From: Beaufortia kweichowensis
Lineage: Eukaryota; Chordata; Actinopteri; Cypriniformes; Gastromyzontidae
Reading direction: 5' to 3'
Length of the DNA: 64,000 nucleotides
Assembly (NCBI GenBank): GCA_019155185.1
Contig: CM032797.1
Span: 5,380,881 to 5,444,880, forward strand
Made by a program: the position numbers and the translations under genes. Of this stretch, positions 46,291 to 56,651 are shown piece by piece; position 1 is the first letter of the stretch, and each line of letters opens with the position of its first letter. Under the pieces are notes generated by a model. The model was given only the letters and a program-made list of their open reading frames with translations. It was not told the DNA's origin and made no database searches.

Positions 46291-48904
46291 ATGATGAAAC
46301 ATCAGAGAGGAGCTGTGAGAACAGTTATGGACATGAGTTTGTTTGTGCTGTTTCTGCTGTCAGGTTGGTGTCGTCATTTAAATCTGTTTTCACAAGTTTA
46401 TGTTCACATGCATTTATTTAAACATGTTCATTATAATAGGGCTTTTGTGCAGCTTTTGGTATTTGGCGAGAGTATCACTACATAAATCAGAACATGTCGT
46501 GGTCAGAAGCTCAAAGTTACTGCAGAGAGAGTTTCACTGATCTGGCTACTGTAGACTCTATGAATGATTTGAACCGGATGATAAATTTGGTGAATGATGG
46601 ATACAACGGATCAGTGTGGATTGGACTGAAGAGGGCGACACAGAGTCGATGGGGTTGGTCTGATGGAGATGATAGTCTTGCCCAGTACAGTAGCTGGGAT
46701 TCAGTAAATGCTTCTAGTCAGGGAGATTGTGTCTTTAGTCTCAACAGAACTTGGTTCAAAGCTCCATGCTCAACAAAAATGAATTTTTTATGCTTCAATT
46801 GTAAGTTGTCAGTTCCTTCTCTATTAATATATAGTTTAGCAGAGTAAAAACACAGTACCTGATTCTTGTTTTGCATCTCTCAAAAGATACAACGCAACTC
46901 ATCGTTATGATAAGTAAAAACTGGACAAATGCTCAGAGTCACTGCAGAAAGACTTATTACGACATGTTTACTGTCAAGAACACTGACAAAGAAAGTACAG
47001 CACTTAAAGCTGATAAGATGTGGATCGGTCTGTTTTTGGACTCGTGGCAGTGGTCTGATCAGTGGAGCCGCTTCTTCAGAAACTGGGATGCGGGATACCC
47101 ATCAAACAGTTCAGGATCTGGTGACTGTGTTGCCGTGTCAAAAACAGCTTCAGGGAAATGGGCTCATGACAGCTGTGATCTGAAATATCCTTTTATCTGC
47201 CATGGGCGTGAGTTCCTTTAACAAACTAAATTAGTTTCAATTCCAGTTGTTTCTTTTGTTATTAATTAATTAAATCTCTTATCTATGATCAGTAATTAAA
47301 GTATATTTGAATAGTAGAAATAATGATTTGTGTGTTCACTCTCATTAGATGTCTTTACAGTGAAGTTTATTTTCTTTCTGCCACAGGGCCCAAACCTCTT
47401 TATCGTCACTATTACTATATAAATGAAAGAATGTCGTGGACAGAAGCTCAGAGTTACTGCAGAGAGAGATTCACTGATCTGGCTACTTTAGACTCTATGA
47501 ATGATGTGAACATGATGATAAATAAAGTGAATGATGGATACAGTGGATCAGTGTGGATTGGACTGAAGAGGGCGACACAGATACGCTGGGCCTGGTCTAT
47601 GGAGAACAACACACTCTCCCAGTATACTAACTGGAAATCAGGAGAGCCAAACTTTGATGGCGAGTGTGTAGCGAGTTTAGGTGGAAGGTGGTTTGATACA
47701 ACATGCTCAACTTTACTGCCCTTTGTGTGTTACAATGGTGAGTCCTCCAACCTGTTCAGTTATTTTAGGTTTACTTAAATTGTTTAATGTTGATTCTTAC
47801 ATTTCCTAACAGTCACGGCTGGTTTTAAAATGATTGATACTCCTATGACCTGGAGAGATGCTCAGAGTTACTGCAGACAGTATTACATTGACCTGGCGAG
47901 TGTCAGCAGTCTAACACAACAGCGTCTGATCAATGATTCATCATCAGTCTGGATCGGTCTGTTTCTACACTCCTGGCAGTGGTCTGATCAGTGGGATCTT
48001 CATTTCAGATACTGGACAACGGGACTTCCATCCAACAGTTCAGGATCTGATGACTTTGTTGCCATGTCAACAACTGACTCTGGGAAATGGGCTCATGACA
48101 GCTGTGATCTACAACGTCCTTTCATCTGCTATAAAGGTATGTTTCCCTAACAAATGTCACATTAGATGGAATTCTTCCACATATGGTCAGTGTATCACAA
48201 ATTACAAACACTAATTTGTAAATGTTAGTTAATAGCTTGTTGTTAGAACTAAAAAGTCAGTTGGGAGAGCAATGCAGCACCAGAAGAGTTTAAAGATGGA
48301 GTAATTTTTCGAGAATTGCTATGCATTCATTTCCACATTTCTATACCGTTTAATTCCATTTTCTCCCCTTTATTCACACATTATTCTCCATTTTTACTCA
48401 GACATAGTGAAAAGGCAAGTTATCAGACTGAACTTGTCCTGTGATGAAAAATGCGATTTGAATGATCCTTCACTACAGTCAGCCACCATGAATAAGGTAC
48501 GTCTCTGTCTACCGTACATCAACAATTATCCTGTTAAATTATAGTCATTGTGTCTAATTACGGACATAAATTGTTAGTCTGCTCTTATTTAACACTGTAA
48601 AAAGCTGCAGTTGTTGGGAAAAAAATGAAATCTTGATGGAAACTATTGTATTTTTAGGTCATTTGTATTCTGCAATTTAAATCAGAGGAAGCTCGAGAAT
48701 AAATACCAAAACATTTGCAGATTTGCAACCTATAAGTTTTGTCAGTCTCTTTATTTGCTGGTCTTTCAGATAAATGAAAAGATGAAGAGCTTGGGCCTAG
48801 AAAGCTACAACATAATCTGGAGAAAGGATGAAGGTGGAAAGATGGTTCATACGAAGATTAATCCTACCACAAAGTCAAACATTAAATGTGATGATGGGAA
48901 CTAA
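46291..48904 (+). CDS. Gene F: four-CTLD secreted lectin, frameshifted near the signal peptide
   Basis: Exons: 46291-46363, 46440-46800, 46887-47207, 47387-47737, 47813-48136, 48402-48496, 48770-48904. With the usual acceptor (AG 46438-46439) exon 2 is 2 bp short (GCAGC-TTTTGG where gene B has GCAGCACTTTTGG) and the frame is lost before CTLD1. A second AG at 46451-46452, after CTTTTGTGCAG, would give exon 46453-46800 in frame and a 548-residue protein lacking only the end of the signal region. CTLD1 has no EPN (VNASSQGDC); CTLD3 has EPN plus WFD. CTLD4 has lost a core cysteine (SDDFVAM against SDDCVAM in gene G). It may be a decaying copy or a splice-rescued gene. AATAAA at 49011. Confidence 0.75.
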
Positions 48905-50173
48905 TCTTTATTGAAGCATTTAAATCACTCAGAGAATATGAAGTAAAAATATTTGTTAGAATTGATCTCATCTGCATGTATTAGGACGTTTCTTTCTACT
49001 TATAAAAATCAATAAATTAAGTAATATTATATCTAATTGTCGCATCATTATATTGTCTAACACTACATTAATGTCTAACTTTAAACAAATATTTGCTTTC
49101 TTACACAATAAGACTTTTTACCAAATTACTGTTTTAACGCTTAGGGTTAGTTTTTTGTGTGTATAATTGAAATGGTGAAGGCTTTTAATTTCTTTTTACT
49201 GGTCAAATTATGTTCTGAGTGTATTGTTTTTGTTTTACATAGTATATAATTTTGGTTCTGATCAGTTTGTTACAGAACATGTGCGTCATATCAACTTTGC
49301 TTTGCATGTTAAAGCTCTATCTGGTGGACAAGTGTAACCATTATAGTTTCTATTAAACCAATGCAATTCCTATTAACACTAATAAATCCAGTTGAATTTC
49401 TTCGATGGCTTCTGATGTTTGGGTGGATTTTTTCCTTCAAAAGTTTTAGCTCTATTATCTTTTACATATGGGCGAATATAAAAAATGACCAAATGTTTTA
49501 ATTTCAATAAGCAAATTAAAAGTCCTACACTGACCAATGGCCACATGACGTGATATGCAAAAATATCTTCAGAGAAAATTAGCAATTTGAATATTAAGAA
49601 AACATCAGCACAATGTCGGGTTCATATTTCTTATTCTTAATCTCACACAACACACAAAATAAAAGACATTCACAGAATAAACTGGTGGTCACAAACTAAC
49701 TAACACACCATCTGACTTTTCAATAATTCTAAACACAAATCTATGCAGAAACACTTCAGATATGCATCATGATGGATTGCCATACAGTATATTTCCTCTG
49801 AAGTTACCTCAAAATATTAAAGATGACAAGTATTATCTCATATGTATGTCATAATGGGCATGCTTTATTTAAATAACACCGACTTTGTTGTTTTTACATG
49901 TATCTCCCTGAAAGCCATAAACAAAACAGGCAACGTGTGCTTTTGTTACTTTCCATGTTTGTCTTGCTGTGGAGGTAAGTGACAATGAACAAAAGACTAA
50001 GTGCTTCAAATTTACAGCTATTAGGTAATTGTAGGTCATTTATCTCGCTAACATTCATGACTTATAAGGTACCATGTAACATGTTGGCGACATTGATATG
50101 TAAATCAGGCGTTAAGAAATTAAAATGGCAGAGTTAAGAGTTGTGTTGACATATGTAACGTTTAATTTATATA

Positions 50174-50212
<39 letters not shown>

Positions 50213-50267
50213 AGTGCTCCTTTTCCACTTGAGCTCCTGCCCCTCAAAATGTCTGTGCCCGTCCCTG
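48905..50267. other. Intergenic, F to broken H-like copy
   Basis: Up to about 49875 it is nearly identical to the 3' flank of gene G (59301-60815, minus the LINE insertion). It includes the recurrent CATGACGTGATATGCAAAAA motif at 49545. An (AT)n run lies at 50177-50218. No exon is seen. Confidence 0.55.
50177..50218. repeat. (AT)n microsatellite
   Basis: About 42 bp of pure AT alternation, polymorphic by nature, between the F-flank homology and the element at 50268. Confidence 0.95.
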
Positions 50268-51098
50268 CACTGTAAAAAGTGCTACGCCCACAAAGTAGGT
50301 TTTATATACTTTAAATAGCTGAAATCTAGTTTATATTATTTGTTTTATACTAAAAAGTATCAATTTACTTCCTCTTTACTTAAAATATATCAGTTTTTAT
50401 ATAACAAAATATTTTAAGTAAAACGATTGCTATTTATTTGGATAGTTATTTGTATGTGGTTGATGTGTTCAAGAAATGTTATAAAAGTGAGTTGACGTAA
50501 CACAATTTATTAGAGTAGCTGTCGATGTGGCAGGTGTGTTCATCAAACGTAAATATTTTAAAATAAAGTTGGCGTCCCCTTTTCACTGGCGGAGACTTTC
50601 CCAGGCAGATGCAGCATCTTCATCGGCACTTCAAATTGAATTTCAGGGACTGATTAACACGGTAAGTTGAGCAAATGTAGATGAATGATTGGTGATGTAA
50701 AGTCGCGCGAAATCGCTTACTTCACTAGGGAGCTGAGGTTAGGTTTGCAAAGTGTACTGTATAGCGTTAGCTATCCTGCACACATGGCAAGTTTGTTTAT
50801 TCACACATTATTAGGTTAATTTTACTAAGAACATAAAGTTTATAAAACTTAATTCAAATGAGTACAGGTTACTTGTAGCAACCCATAAATAAGTTACCTG
50901 TACCAATAAAAGTAGGTTTATCTAACTGAGTAATCTACTGTTAGTTAACTCAACTTGATTTTGTTGCGTTTGTATTAAGTAATGTTACAGTGTTTATTAT
51001 ACTTAATAAAGGCTGCAAGTTGACTCAACTTAAAACATCCCATGCAGCCACTTGCCTCACTTTTTATAAGTTAGATCTAGGTATTACTTTTTACAGTG
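50268..51098. mobile_element. Putative DNA element with CACTGTAAAAAGT ends
   Basis: The left end CACTGTAAAAAGTGCTA and the right end TATTACTTTTTACAGTG (inverted, CACTGTAAAAAGTAATA) are inverted repeats about 830 bp apart. No target duplication could be fixed and no open frame is present. It lies directly before the broken H-like gene. Confidence 0.5.
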
Positions 51099-51569
51099 TG
51101 AGTAAAGTAACATAGAGAATAGTGAATGAGGGATTAAGAGGCAACTGTGGACACAGCCCAGATAACTCATGCATGCGCAGAGAATTTTGTACAGGAGCGA
51201 ATAGGGTGACAAATAGGGTAAATTTCATGAAAAAAAAAAATGTGAACGCACTTCTTAATATACAGTAAGCCGAAAACCGCTAGACATTATGGATGATTTA
51301 TTTGTTGATCTTTCTTAAATAGATGAGTGTGCAGTGATGATGAAACAACAGAGACGAGCCGTAGAGCAGTTATCCAATTTGTCAATGAATTTTAGAATGA
51401 TTTTCCAGCTCTAGACTTTTAATCTTTACCTGCTACAATAGTAAGTAGTCTATTATAGTCAAATATTTAGTTTAGCTGAAGTGCTGAGACCTGATATTTG
51501 TTTAGCATCTATAGAAAAGCACCGGACACATTGTGATACTGATTTTTAAAACCTGGACAGATGCTCAGC

Positions 51570-52341
51570 CAGGGGCGTCGCACCCGTGGGGGATGTGGGT
51601 GTTTTAACACCCACACTTTTCCCAGTGAGAGGGTTCAACACCCACACTTTTCCCAGTGAGAGGGTTCAACACCCACACTTTTCCCAGTGAGAGGGTTCAA
51701 CACCCACACTTTTCCCAGTGAGAGGGTTCAACACCCACACTTTTTCTGCAGTTTTGCACAAACGCCTTACAGCAGTCGCTCCTCCGTTTCTCTGGCCGCT
51801 CTGTGTCTGCCTCCTCTCCCCTCCCTCTCAAACATGACACCGGCTGATGATTGGCTGTTCTGCCTTAAGTCCCGCCTCTCTTGGTGTGTTAGATTTATCG
51901 GTGGCGGGAACTTATGGTTCTGGTTATTTACATCTCCCTTTTCCAGGTACTTTGAATGAGTGTTTATGCTTTCGAGGTTTAAATAAGCTTGATATGTGTT
52001 TGGGAAGATGTTCTGTTTATGTTTTGTTCTTAATATATGTTGTTTGTATATCTGAAGTTTGTAACAAAAATAATTTCCCCCTGGGATTATTAACGTATTT
52101 CTGATTCTGATTCTTTAGCAAGTCTACTGTTGTGTATTTTCACAACAGAGTTTTGACTTATTTTCTGTGTGTTCCGAGTGTGTTTTTATACTTTTCTAGT
52201 ATCACTCATTTAAATGGGAAGCTGTTTATATCTTGTATGTTATACCTTTTGTACCCTTCTGTCATTGTATTCATCGTTTTTATTGTTAACAAACAAACCA
52301 CATCCATCCCCCGCACTTTTGAAAAGCTTGCTACACCCCTG
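51570..52341. mobile_element. hAT-type element inserted in the CTLD2 exon of the broken copy
   Basis: The left end CAGGGGCGTCGCAC and right end GCTACACCCCTG (inverted, CAGGGGTGTAGC) are imperfect inverted repeats. The flanks TGCTCAGC (51562-51569) and TGCTCAGA (52342-52349) are an 8-bp duplication with one mismatch. Near 52070-52110, TTTCCCCCTGGGATTATTAA and repeated TCTGATTC look like a LINE 3' tail nested inside. Confidence 0.78.
51610..51746. repeat. 31-bp tandem repeat, about 4-5 units
   Basis: The unit contains TTCAACACCCACACTTTTCC and CAGTGAGAGGG. It lies just inside the left end of the hAT element, so it is a subterminal minisatellite similar in placement to the 32-bp array at 23958-24350. 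Confidence 0.9.
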
Positions 52342-52659
52342 TGCTCAGAGTTCCTGTATCACACTAACCTGCCGAGCAGAACAGATCAATTCTGTTATTG
52401 GAGATGTTTTTGGACTCTTGGCAGTGATTTGATCAATCGAGCTGCTTAGGGAGCAGGATAACCATCCAAAAAGTATGATGTTTGTTTAACAGCAATATCA
52501 CTGTGGCAATGTTGTTGATATATGGCCTTGCTCGTGTGATACTGCTTCATGAAAGCTCTTAAAACTCAAAGTACACATTTGTTTTTAAGATGCAAATTTA
52601 GGCTAAATCATGTTCAGTGTCTAGTCACACACCTTAATATAACAATAATTTTGTTTGCC

Positions 52660-53489
52660 ATTAATCATTTCAATACACAAAACAAGAGCTTAACAAAGAC
52701 CAGTGATGCGATTCAATGTGCAAAAACTTGATCAATGGAAATGAGCAATTTAAATATGACATTTCTTTTGTTCTTACAGTATAAAAATCATGAATTAACA
52801 CTTCTGATGCAGACAGTGCTTACAACTAATAAAGATTTCTCAAATGTTTCTTTGATATTTCCGTTGTAGCATTTATTGCTACAACACTGTGAAAAGCGAT
52901 TTGTCGTATCACCTTAAAATAAAAAGTTACCAGATCTATTCTGACATAATGAATGTAGTATAATGCATATAATGCATGTAATGAATATAAAGGAATCAGT
53001 GGGATACAGAAGTCCTAGTAATGCGAGTAACACTTTAGATGTGCTCATTGTGGCCTGTGAAATAAATGTATTTATGTGTTATGTTAATTAGAGCCACATT
53101 GTTATGTAGGAAAAATTAAAACTTTGCCAAAGTAATAAACAAATATGCAAAGAGTATGAGTGTGTTAGTCTTGTGTACCCAGGTGTTTGACTACACAACA
53201 AAAGCTTTGCTTCATATCCAGCATCTTTCTGGCCAAGAACCACCCACTAAAGAGACCAAACGTAATGCAACAAACACGGTTTCTTATATATTTGACTTGC
53301 TGGGTTATCTGAAATCATTAGAGGGAACCAGAGAGAGGAAAGATAACTTGTAACACCATCAATTTAACTTATTAGAAATAAACCACAGGGGTCAAATCCC
53401 AAAAAACACTTGCCTTTCACACTCCACACGTGATGGTAGAGGTTTTTGTCTAGAAAATATAAAGGACTGAAAGAACAAAAAAACTTGAG
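52660..53489 (+). promoter_or_regulatory. Upstream module and putative 5' noncoding exon of gene G
   Basis: Block 1 at 52665-52800 (TTTCAATACACAAAACAAGA, ATTCAATGTGCAAAAACTTG). Block 2 at 53180-53489: GCTTTGCTTCATATCCAGC, AAGAACCACCCACTAAAGAG, CGTAATGCAACAAACACGG, GAACAAAAAAACTTGAG then GTAAGAAATT (GT at 53490). It is a near copy of the gene F module with about 90 bp extra before the donor. Without the Tc1 insertion it lies about 1.6 kb before the start codon. Confidence 0.55.
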
Positions 53490-54105
53490 GTAAGAAATTA
53501 AATTAAGAAATTAAAATTAAAAACTGGTGTCATCAAAAAAAGAAAAAAGTTGATAAAAACACTGTTTGCTTAGTATTGTTAGCCTGTATTTGATGTATTG
53601 TTGTATTTGTTTCCAGCTGTATTTGCTGGTTTAAGGGTAGTTGACATGTAAATGTGCGTCCAATGGTGTGAAATACAAAACATGTTGGAACTCAATTCAG
53701 ATAAATCTTTCTCATAGTATTTGTAACTCCAGCAATAAATATAAATCTTTTAAGCTATTTGTATATTTTGTAAGTTTTTCTACATTATTGCAGTCACACA
53801 ATATGACAGTCACATATTTATTTGTCAACTACCCTTAAATTGATTGATGTCAATCTTTTAATATATTTCCTTCATAAAGATGTTACCTGTAACATGCATT
53901 GTAAGGTACTCGTAAAAACATGTTATTAGTTAAAGTACCCATTAAAGTAGTGGTCCTTCTACTGGAAAATTAAAGGAAAAAAACAAAACTTAAAACAGTA
54001 TCGTATCAATATATGATGTTTATAGCATGTACAGTAAAGTACAAGGATAGCTGCTGGAAGTATGGGGTGCTGCAGCAAAACAAAAAATAGCTGCCATTAT
54101 AAATA
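53490..54105 (+). other. Presumed 5' intron of gene G, part left of the Tc1 element
   Basis: AT-rich; no exon or block recognised. Confidence 0.4.
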
Positions 54106-55654
54106 CAGTGGGTACGGAAAGTATTCAGACCCCCTTAAATTTTCACTCTGTTATATTGCAGCCATTTGCTAAAATCATTTAAGTTCATTTTTTTTCCTCA
54201 TTAATGTACACACATCACCCCGTATTGACAGGAAAACACAGAATTGACACTTTTGCAGATTTATTAAAAAAGAAAAACTGAAATAAATCACATGGTCCTA
54301 AGTATTCAGACCCTTTGCTCAGTATTTAGTAGAAGCACCCTTTTGATCTAATACAGCCAGGAGTCTTTTTGGGAAAGATGCTACAAGTTTTTCACACCTG
54401 GATTTGGGGATCCTCTGCCATTCCTCCTTGCAGATCCTCTCCAGTTCTGTCAGGTTGGATGGTAAATGTTGGTGGACAGCCATTTTCAGGTCTCTCCAGA
54501 GATGCTCAAATGGGTTTAAGTCAGGGCTCTGGCTGGGCCATTCAAGAACAGTCACGGAGTTGTTGTGAAGCCACTCCGTTATTTTAGCTGTGTGCTTAGG
54601 GTCATTTTCTTGTTGGAAGGTGAACCTTCGGCCCAGTCTGAGGTCCTGAGCACTCTGGAGAAGGTTTTCGTCCAGGATATCCCTGTACTTGGCCGCATTC
54701 ATCTTTCCCTCGATTGCAACCAGTTGTCCTGTCCCTGCACTTGAAAAACACCCACACAACATGCTGCCACCACCATGCTTCACTGTTGGGACTGTATTGG
54801 ACAGGTGATGAGCAGTAACTGGTTCTCCACACATCACACTTAGAATTAAGGCCAAAAAGTTCTATCTTTGTCTCATCAGACCAGAGAATCTTATTTCTCA
54901 CCATCTTGGAGTCCTTCAGGTGTTTTTTAGCAAACTCCATCGGGCCACTCTACCATAAAGCCCCGACTGGTGGAAGGCTGCAGTGATGGTTTACTTTCTA
55001 CAACTTTCTCCCATCTCCCGACTGCATCTCTGGAGCTCAGCCGCAGTGATCTTTGGGTTCTTCTTTACCTCTCTCACCAAGGCTCTTCTCCCCCGATAGC
55101 TCAGTTTGGCCAGACGGCCAGCTCTAGGAAGGATTCTGGTCGTCCCAAACGTCTTTCATTTAAAGATTATGGAGGCCACTGTGCTCTTAGGAATCTTAAG
55201 TGCAGCAGAAAACAACTCTGTCTCTGAGCTCTTCAGGCAGTTCCTTTGACCTCATGATTCTCATTTGCTCTGACATGCACTGTGAGCTGTAAGGTCTTAT
55301 ATAGACAGGTGTGTGGCTTTCCTAATCAAGTCCAATTAGTATAATCAAACATAGCTGGACTCAAATGAAGGTGTAGAACCATCTCAAGGATGATCAGAAG
55401 AACTGGACAGCACCTGAGTTAAATATATGAGTGACACAGCAAAGGGTCTGAATACTTAGGACCATGTGATATTTCAGTTTTCCTTTTTTAATAAATCTGC
55501 AAAAATGTGAACAATTCTGTGTTTTTCTGTCAATATGGGGTGCTGTGTGTACATTAATGAGGAAAAAAATAAACTTAAATGATTTTAGCAAATGGCTGCA
55601 ATATAACAAAGAGTGAAAAATTTAAGGGGGTCTGAATACTTTCCGTACCCACTG
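54106..55654 (-). mobile_element. Tc1-family transposon, inactive
   Basis: Ends CAGTGGGTACGGAAAGTATT and AATACTTTCCGTACCCACTG are perfect inverted repeats at TA sites (54104-54105, 55655-55656). The repeat region continues about 80 bp inward with few mismatches. At 1549 bp it is close to full Tc1 length. A transposase is on the minus strand. It lies in the presumed 5' intron of gene G and is absent from the F copy. Confidence 0.93.
54319..55255 (-). pseudogene. Tc1 transposase (DD34E), frameshifted
   Basis: The reading runs from a start near 55250 (MRSKELPEELRD), with stops and shifts through the DNA-binding half. It continues through WSDETKIELFG (first Asp) and, after a frame change near 54840, HGGGSMLCGCF, ENDPKHTAKITEWL (second Asp) and SQSPDLNPFEHLW (Glu) to the end QKGASTKY. 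All three catalytic residues survive but no single frame is intact, so this copy cannot make transposase. Confidence 0.88.
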
Positions 55655-56651
55655 TAAAAATGTAAAAATGTTTTATCAAAAAAATGTAATAACTAATATT
55701 CATTGAAAATTTGATTAACTTAACTATAAAAAAATTTTTTCACAATGACGAGACAATGACATCACAGCATTCATTCGTGAAGATCAAGTGTCCCCAACGA
55801 TCTGTCTCTTGCTGCAAATGGCGTCACAAGACCGCCATTTGACCCTATAACCCAAACAAAGACAGAAGAGAGACAGAGAGCCTCGAGTTGACAGTCAGTC
55901 AGATGAGATTTACATTTACATTTAGCTGACGCTTTTATCCAAAGCTTACAAGTATTAGGAGATAGCAGACTTCTATAGGCATACATGCTTTAATGTGTTT
56001 GTTTTTAATGCTATATCCATTGGATATAGCCAACTTTCCTTAACTTTCCGTAACTTTCCTTTAAAAAGTGGTGGGGAAATTTCAGCAAAAAATCAATACG
56101 TTTAAATACCATACTGTTGTTGATTTGCAATATTTGAGCTATAGCTGGAGAAAGAATCTCTCACGTCAGGTCACTAATGCACGTTTGCTTAACTAATACA
56201 AAACGAATACAAAAAAGGAGGGAGAAACAAACGGATTTCCCTGCTCTTGAGCTGCTACCTGCAGGCTGATGGAGAGATTCTCTAAACGCTAATCTATGAA
56301 TAGAGCATAACGTGAACGCGCAGATGAGCTTCACGCCTTGTATTATGTTGTAAGAAGAGCTTAGTTCTGACAGGTGCCCTGATTGTATTCGTCAGATTGT
56401 CCTACTGCGCACGCGCAGAACACTGGCAAAAAATGTACAGCTGCGCACATTACATCACCTTGTACTCATAGCCGCGGGAACGTATTTTACGCACGGCTAT
56501 GAGTACAGTACAGTGATTTCTGAGGTTGTCTAATGTTTACCGAAGAAAATGTAAAGTGCATTTCTATACTTATGAAAATAAAAGTATTACTTGAAAATGA
56601 TTGTTTGTTGTTTATTTTGTTGCTCTTATGAGATCAGATCAGTGTTCAGTG
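55655..56651 (+). other. Presumed 5' intron of gene G, part right of the Tc1 element
   Basis: About 55760-55900 and 56200-56500 are GC-richer and not shared with gene F. Homology to the F flank starts at about 56515 (TTTCTGAGGTTGTCTAATG). The dispersed repeat of 16563 recurs at 55911-55960. It ends CTTATGAGATCAG|ATCAGTG before the ATG. Confidence 0.45.
55911..55960 (+). repeat. Dispersed fish repeat copy
   Basis: TTTACATTTACATTTAGCTG then TTTTATCCAAAGCTTACAAG then TATTAGGAGAT, the same family as 16563-16640 with a short deletion in the core. Confidence 0.7.

Larger units (their letters stand above)
51105..52480 (+). pseudogene. Broken H-like lectin gene
   Basis: The upstream region 51105-51230 matches 62490-62620 before gene H (GAGGGATTAAGAGGCAACTG, GCGCAGAGAATTTTGTAC). 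The signal exon starts ATGATGAAACAACAG at 51337. It then jumps from GCAGTTAT straight into the end of a CTLD1 exon (CCAATTTGTCAATGAA), a deletion of nearly the whole domain, and stops at CTCTAG. CTLD2 begins at 51515 (GAAAAGCACCGGACACATTG) and is split after GATGCTCAG by a hAT element. It resumes at 52342 (CTCAGAGTTCCTGTATCAC, TTTGGACTCTTGGCAGTG) and decays by 52475. The tail exons are not found. Confidence 0.8.

Noticed and set aside
51687..52449. Several open frames between 51.69 and 52.45 kb
   Set aside because: They lie within the hAT element and its 31-bp repeats and cross its right end into the broken CTLD2 exon; no domain is recognised.
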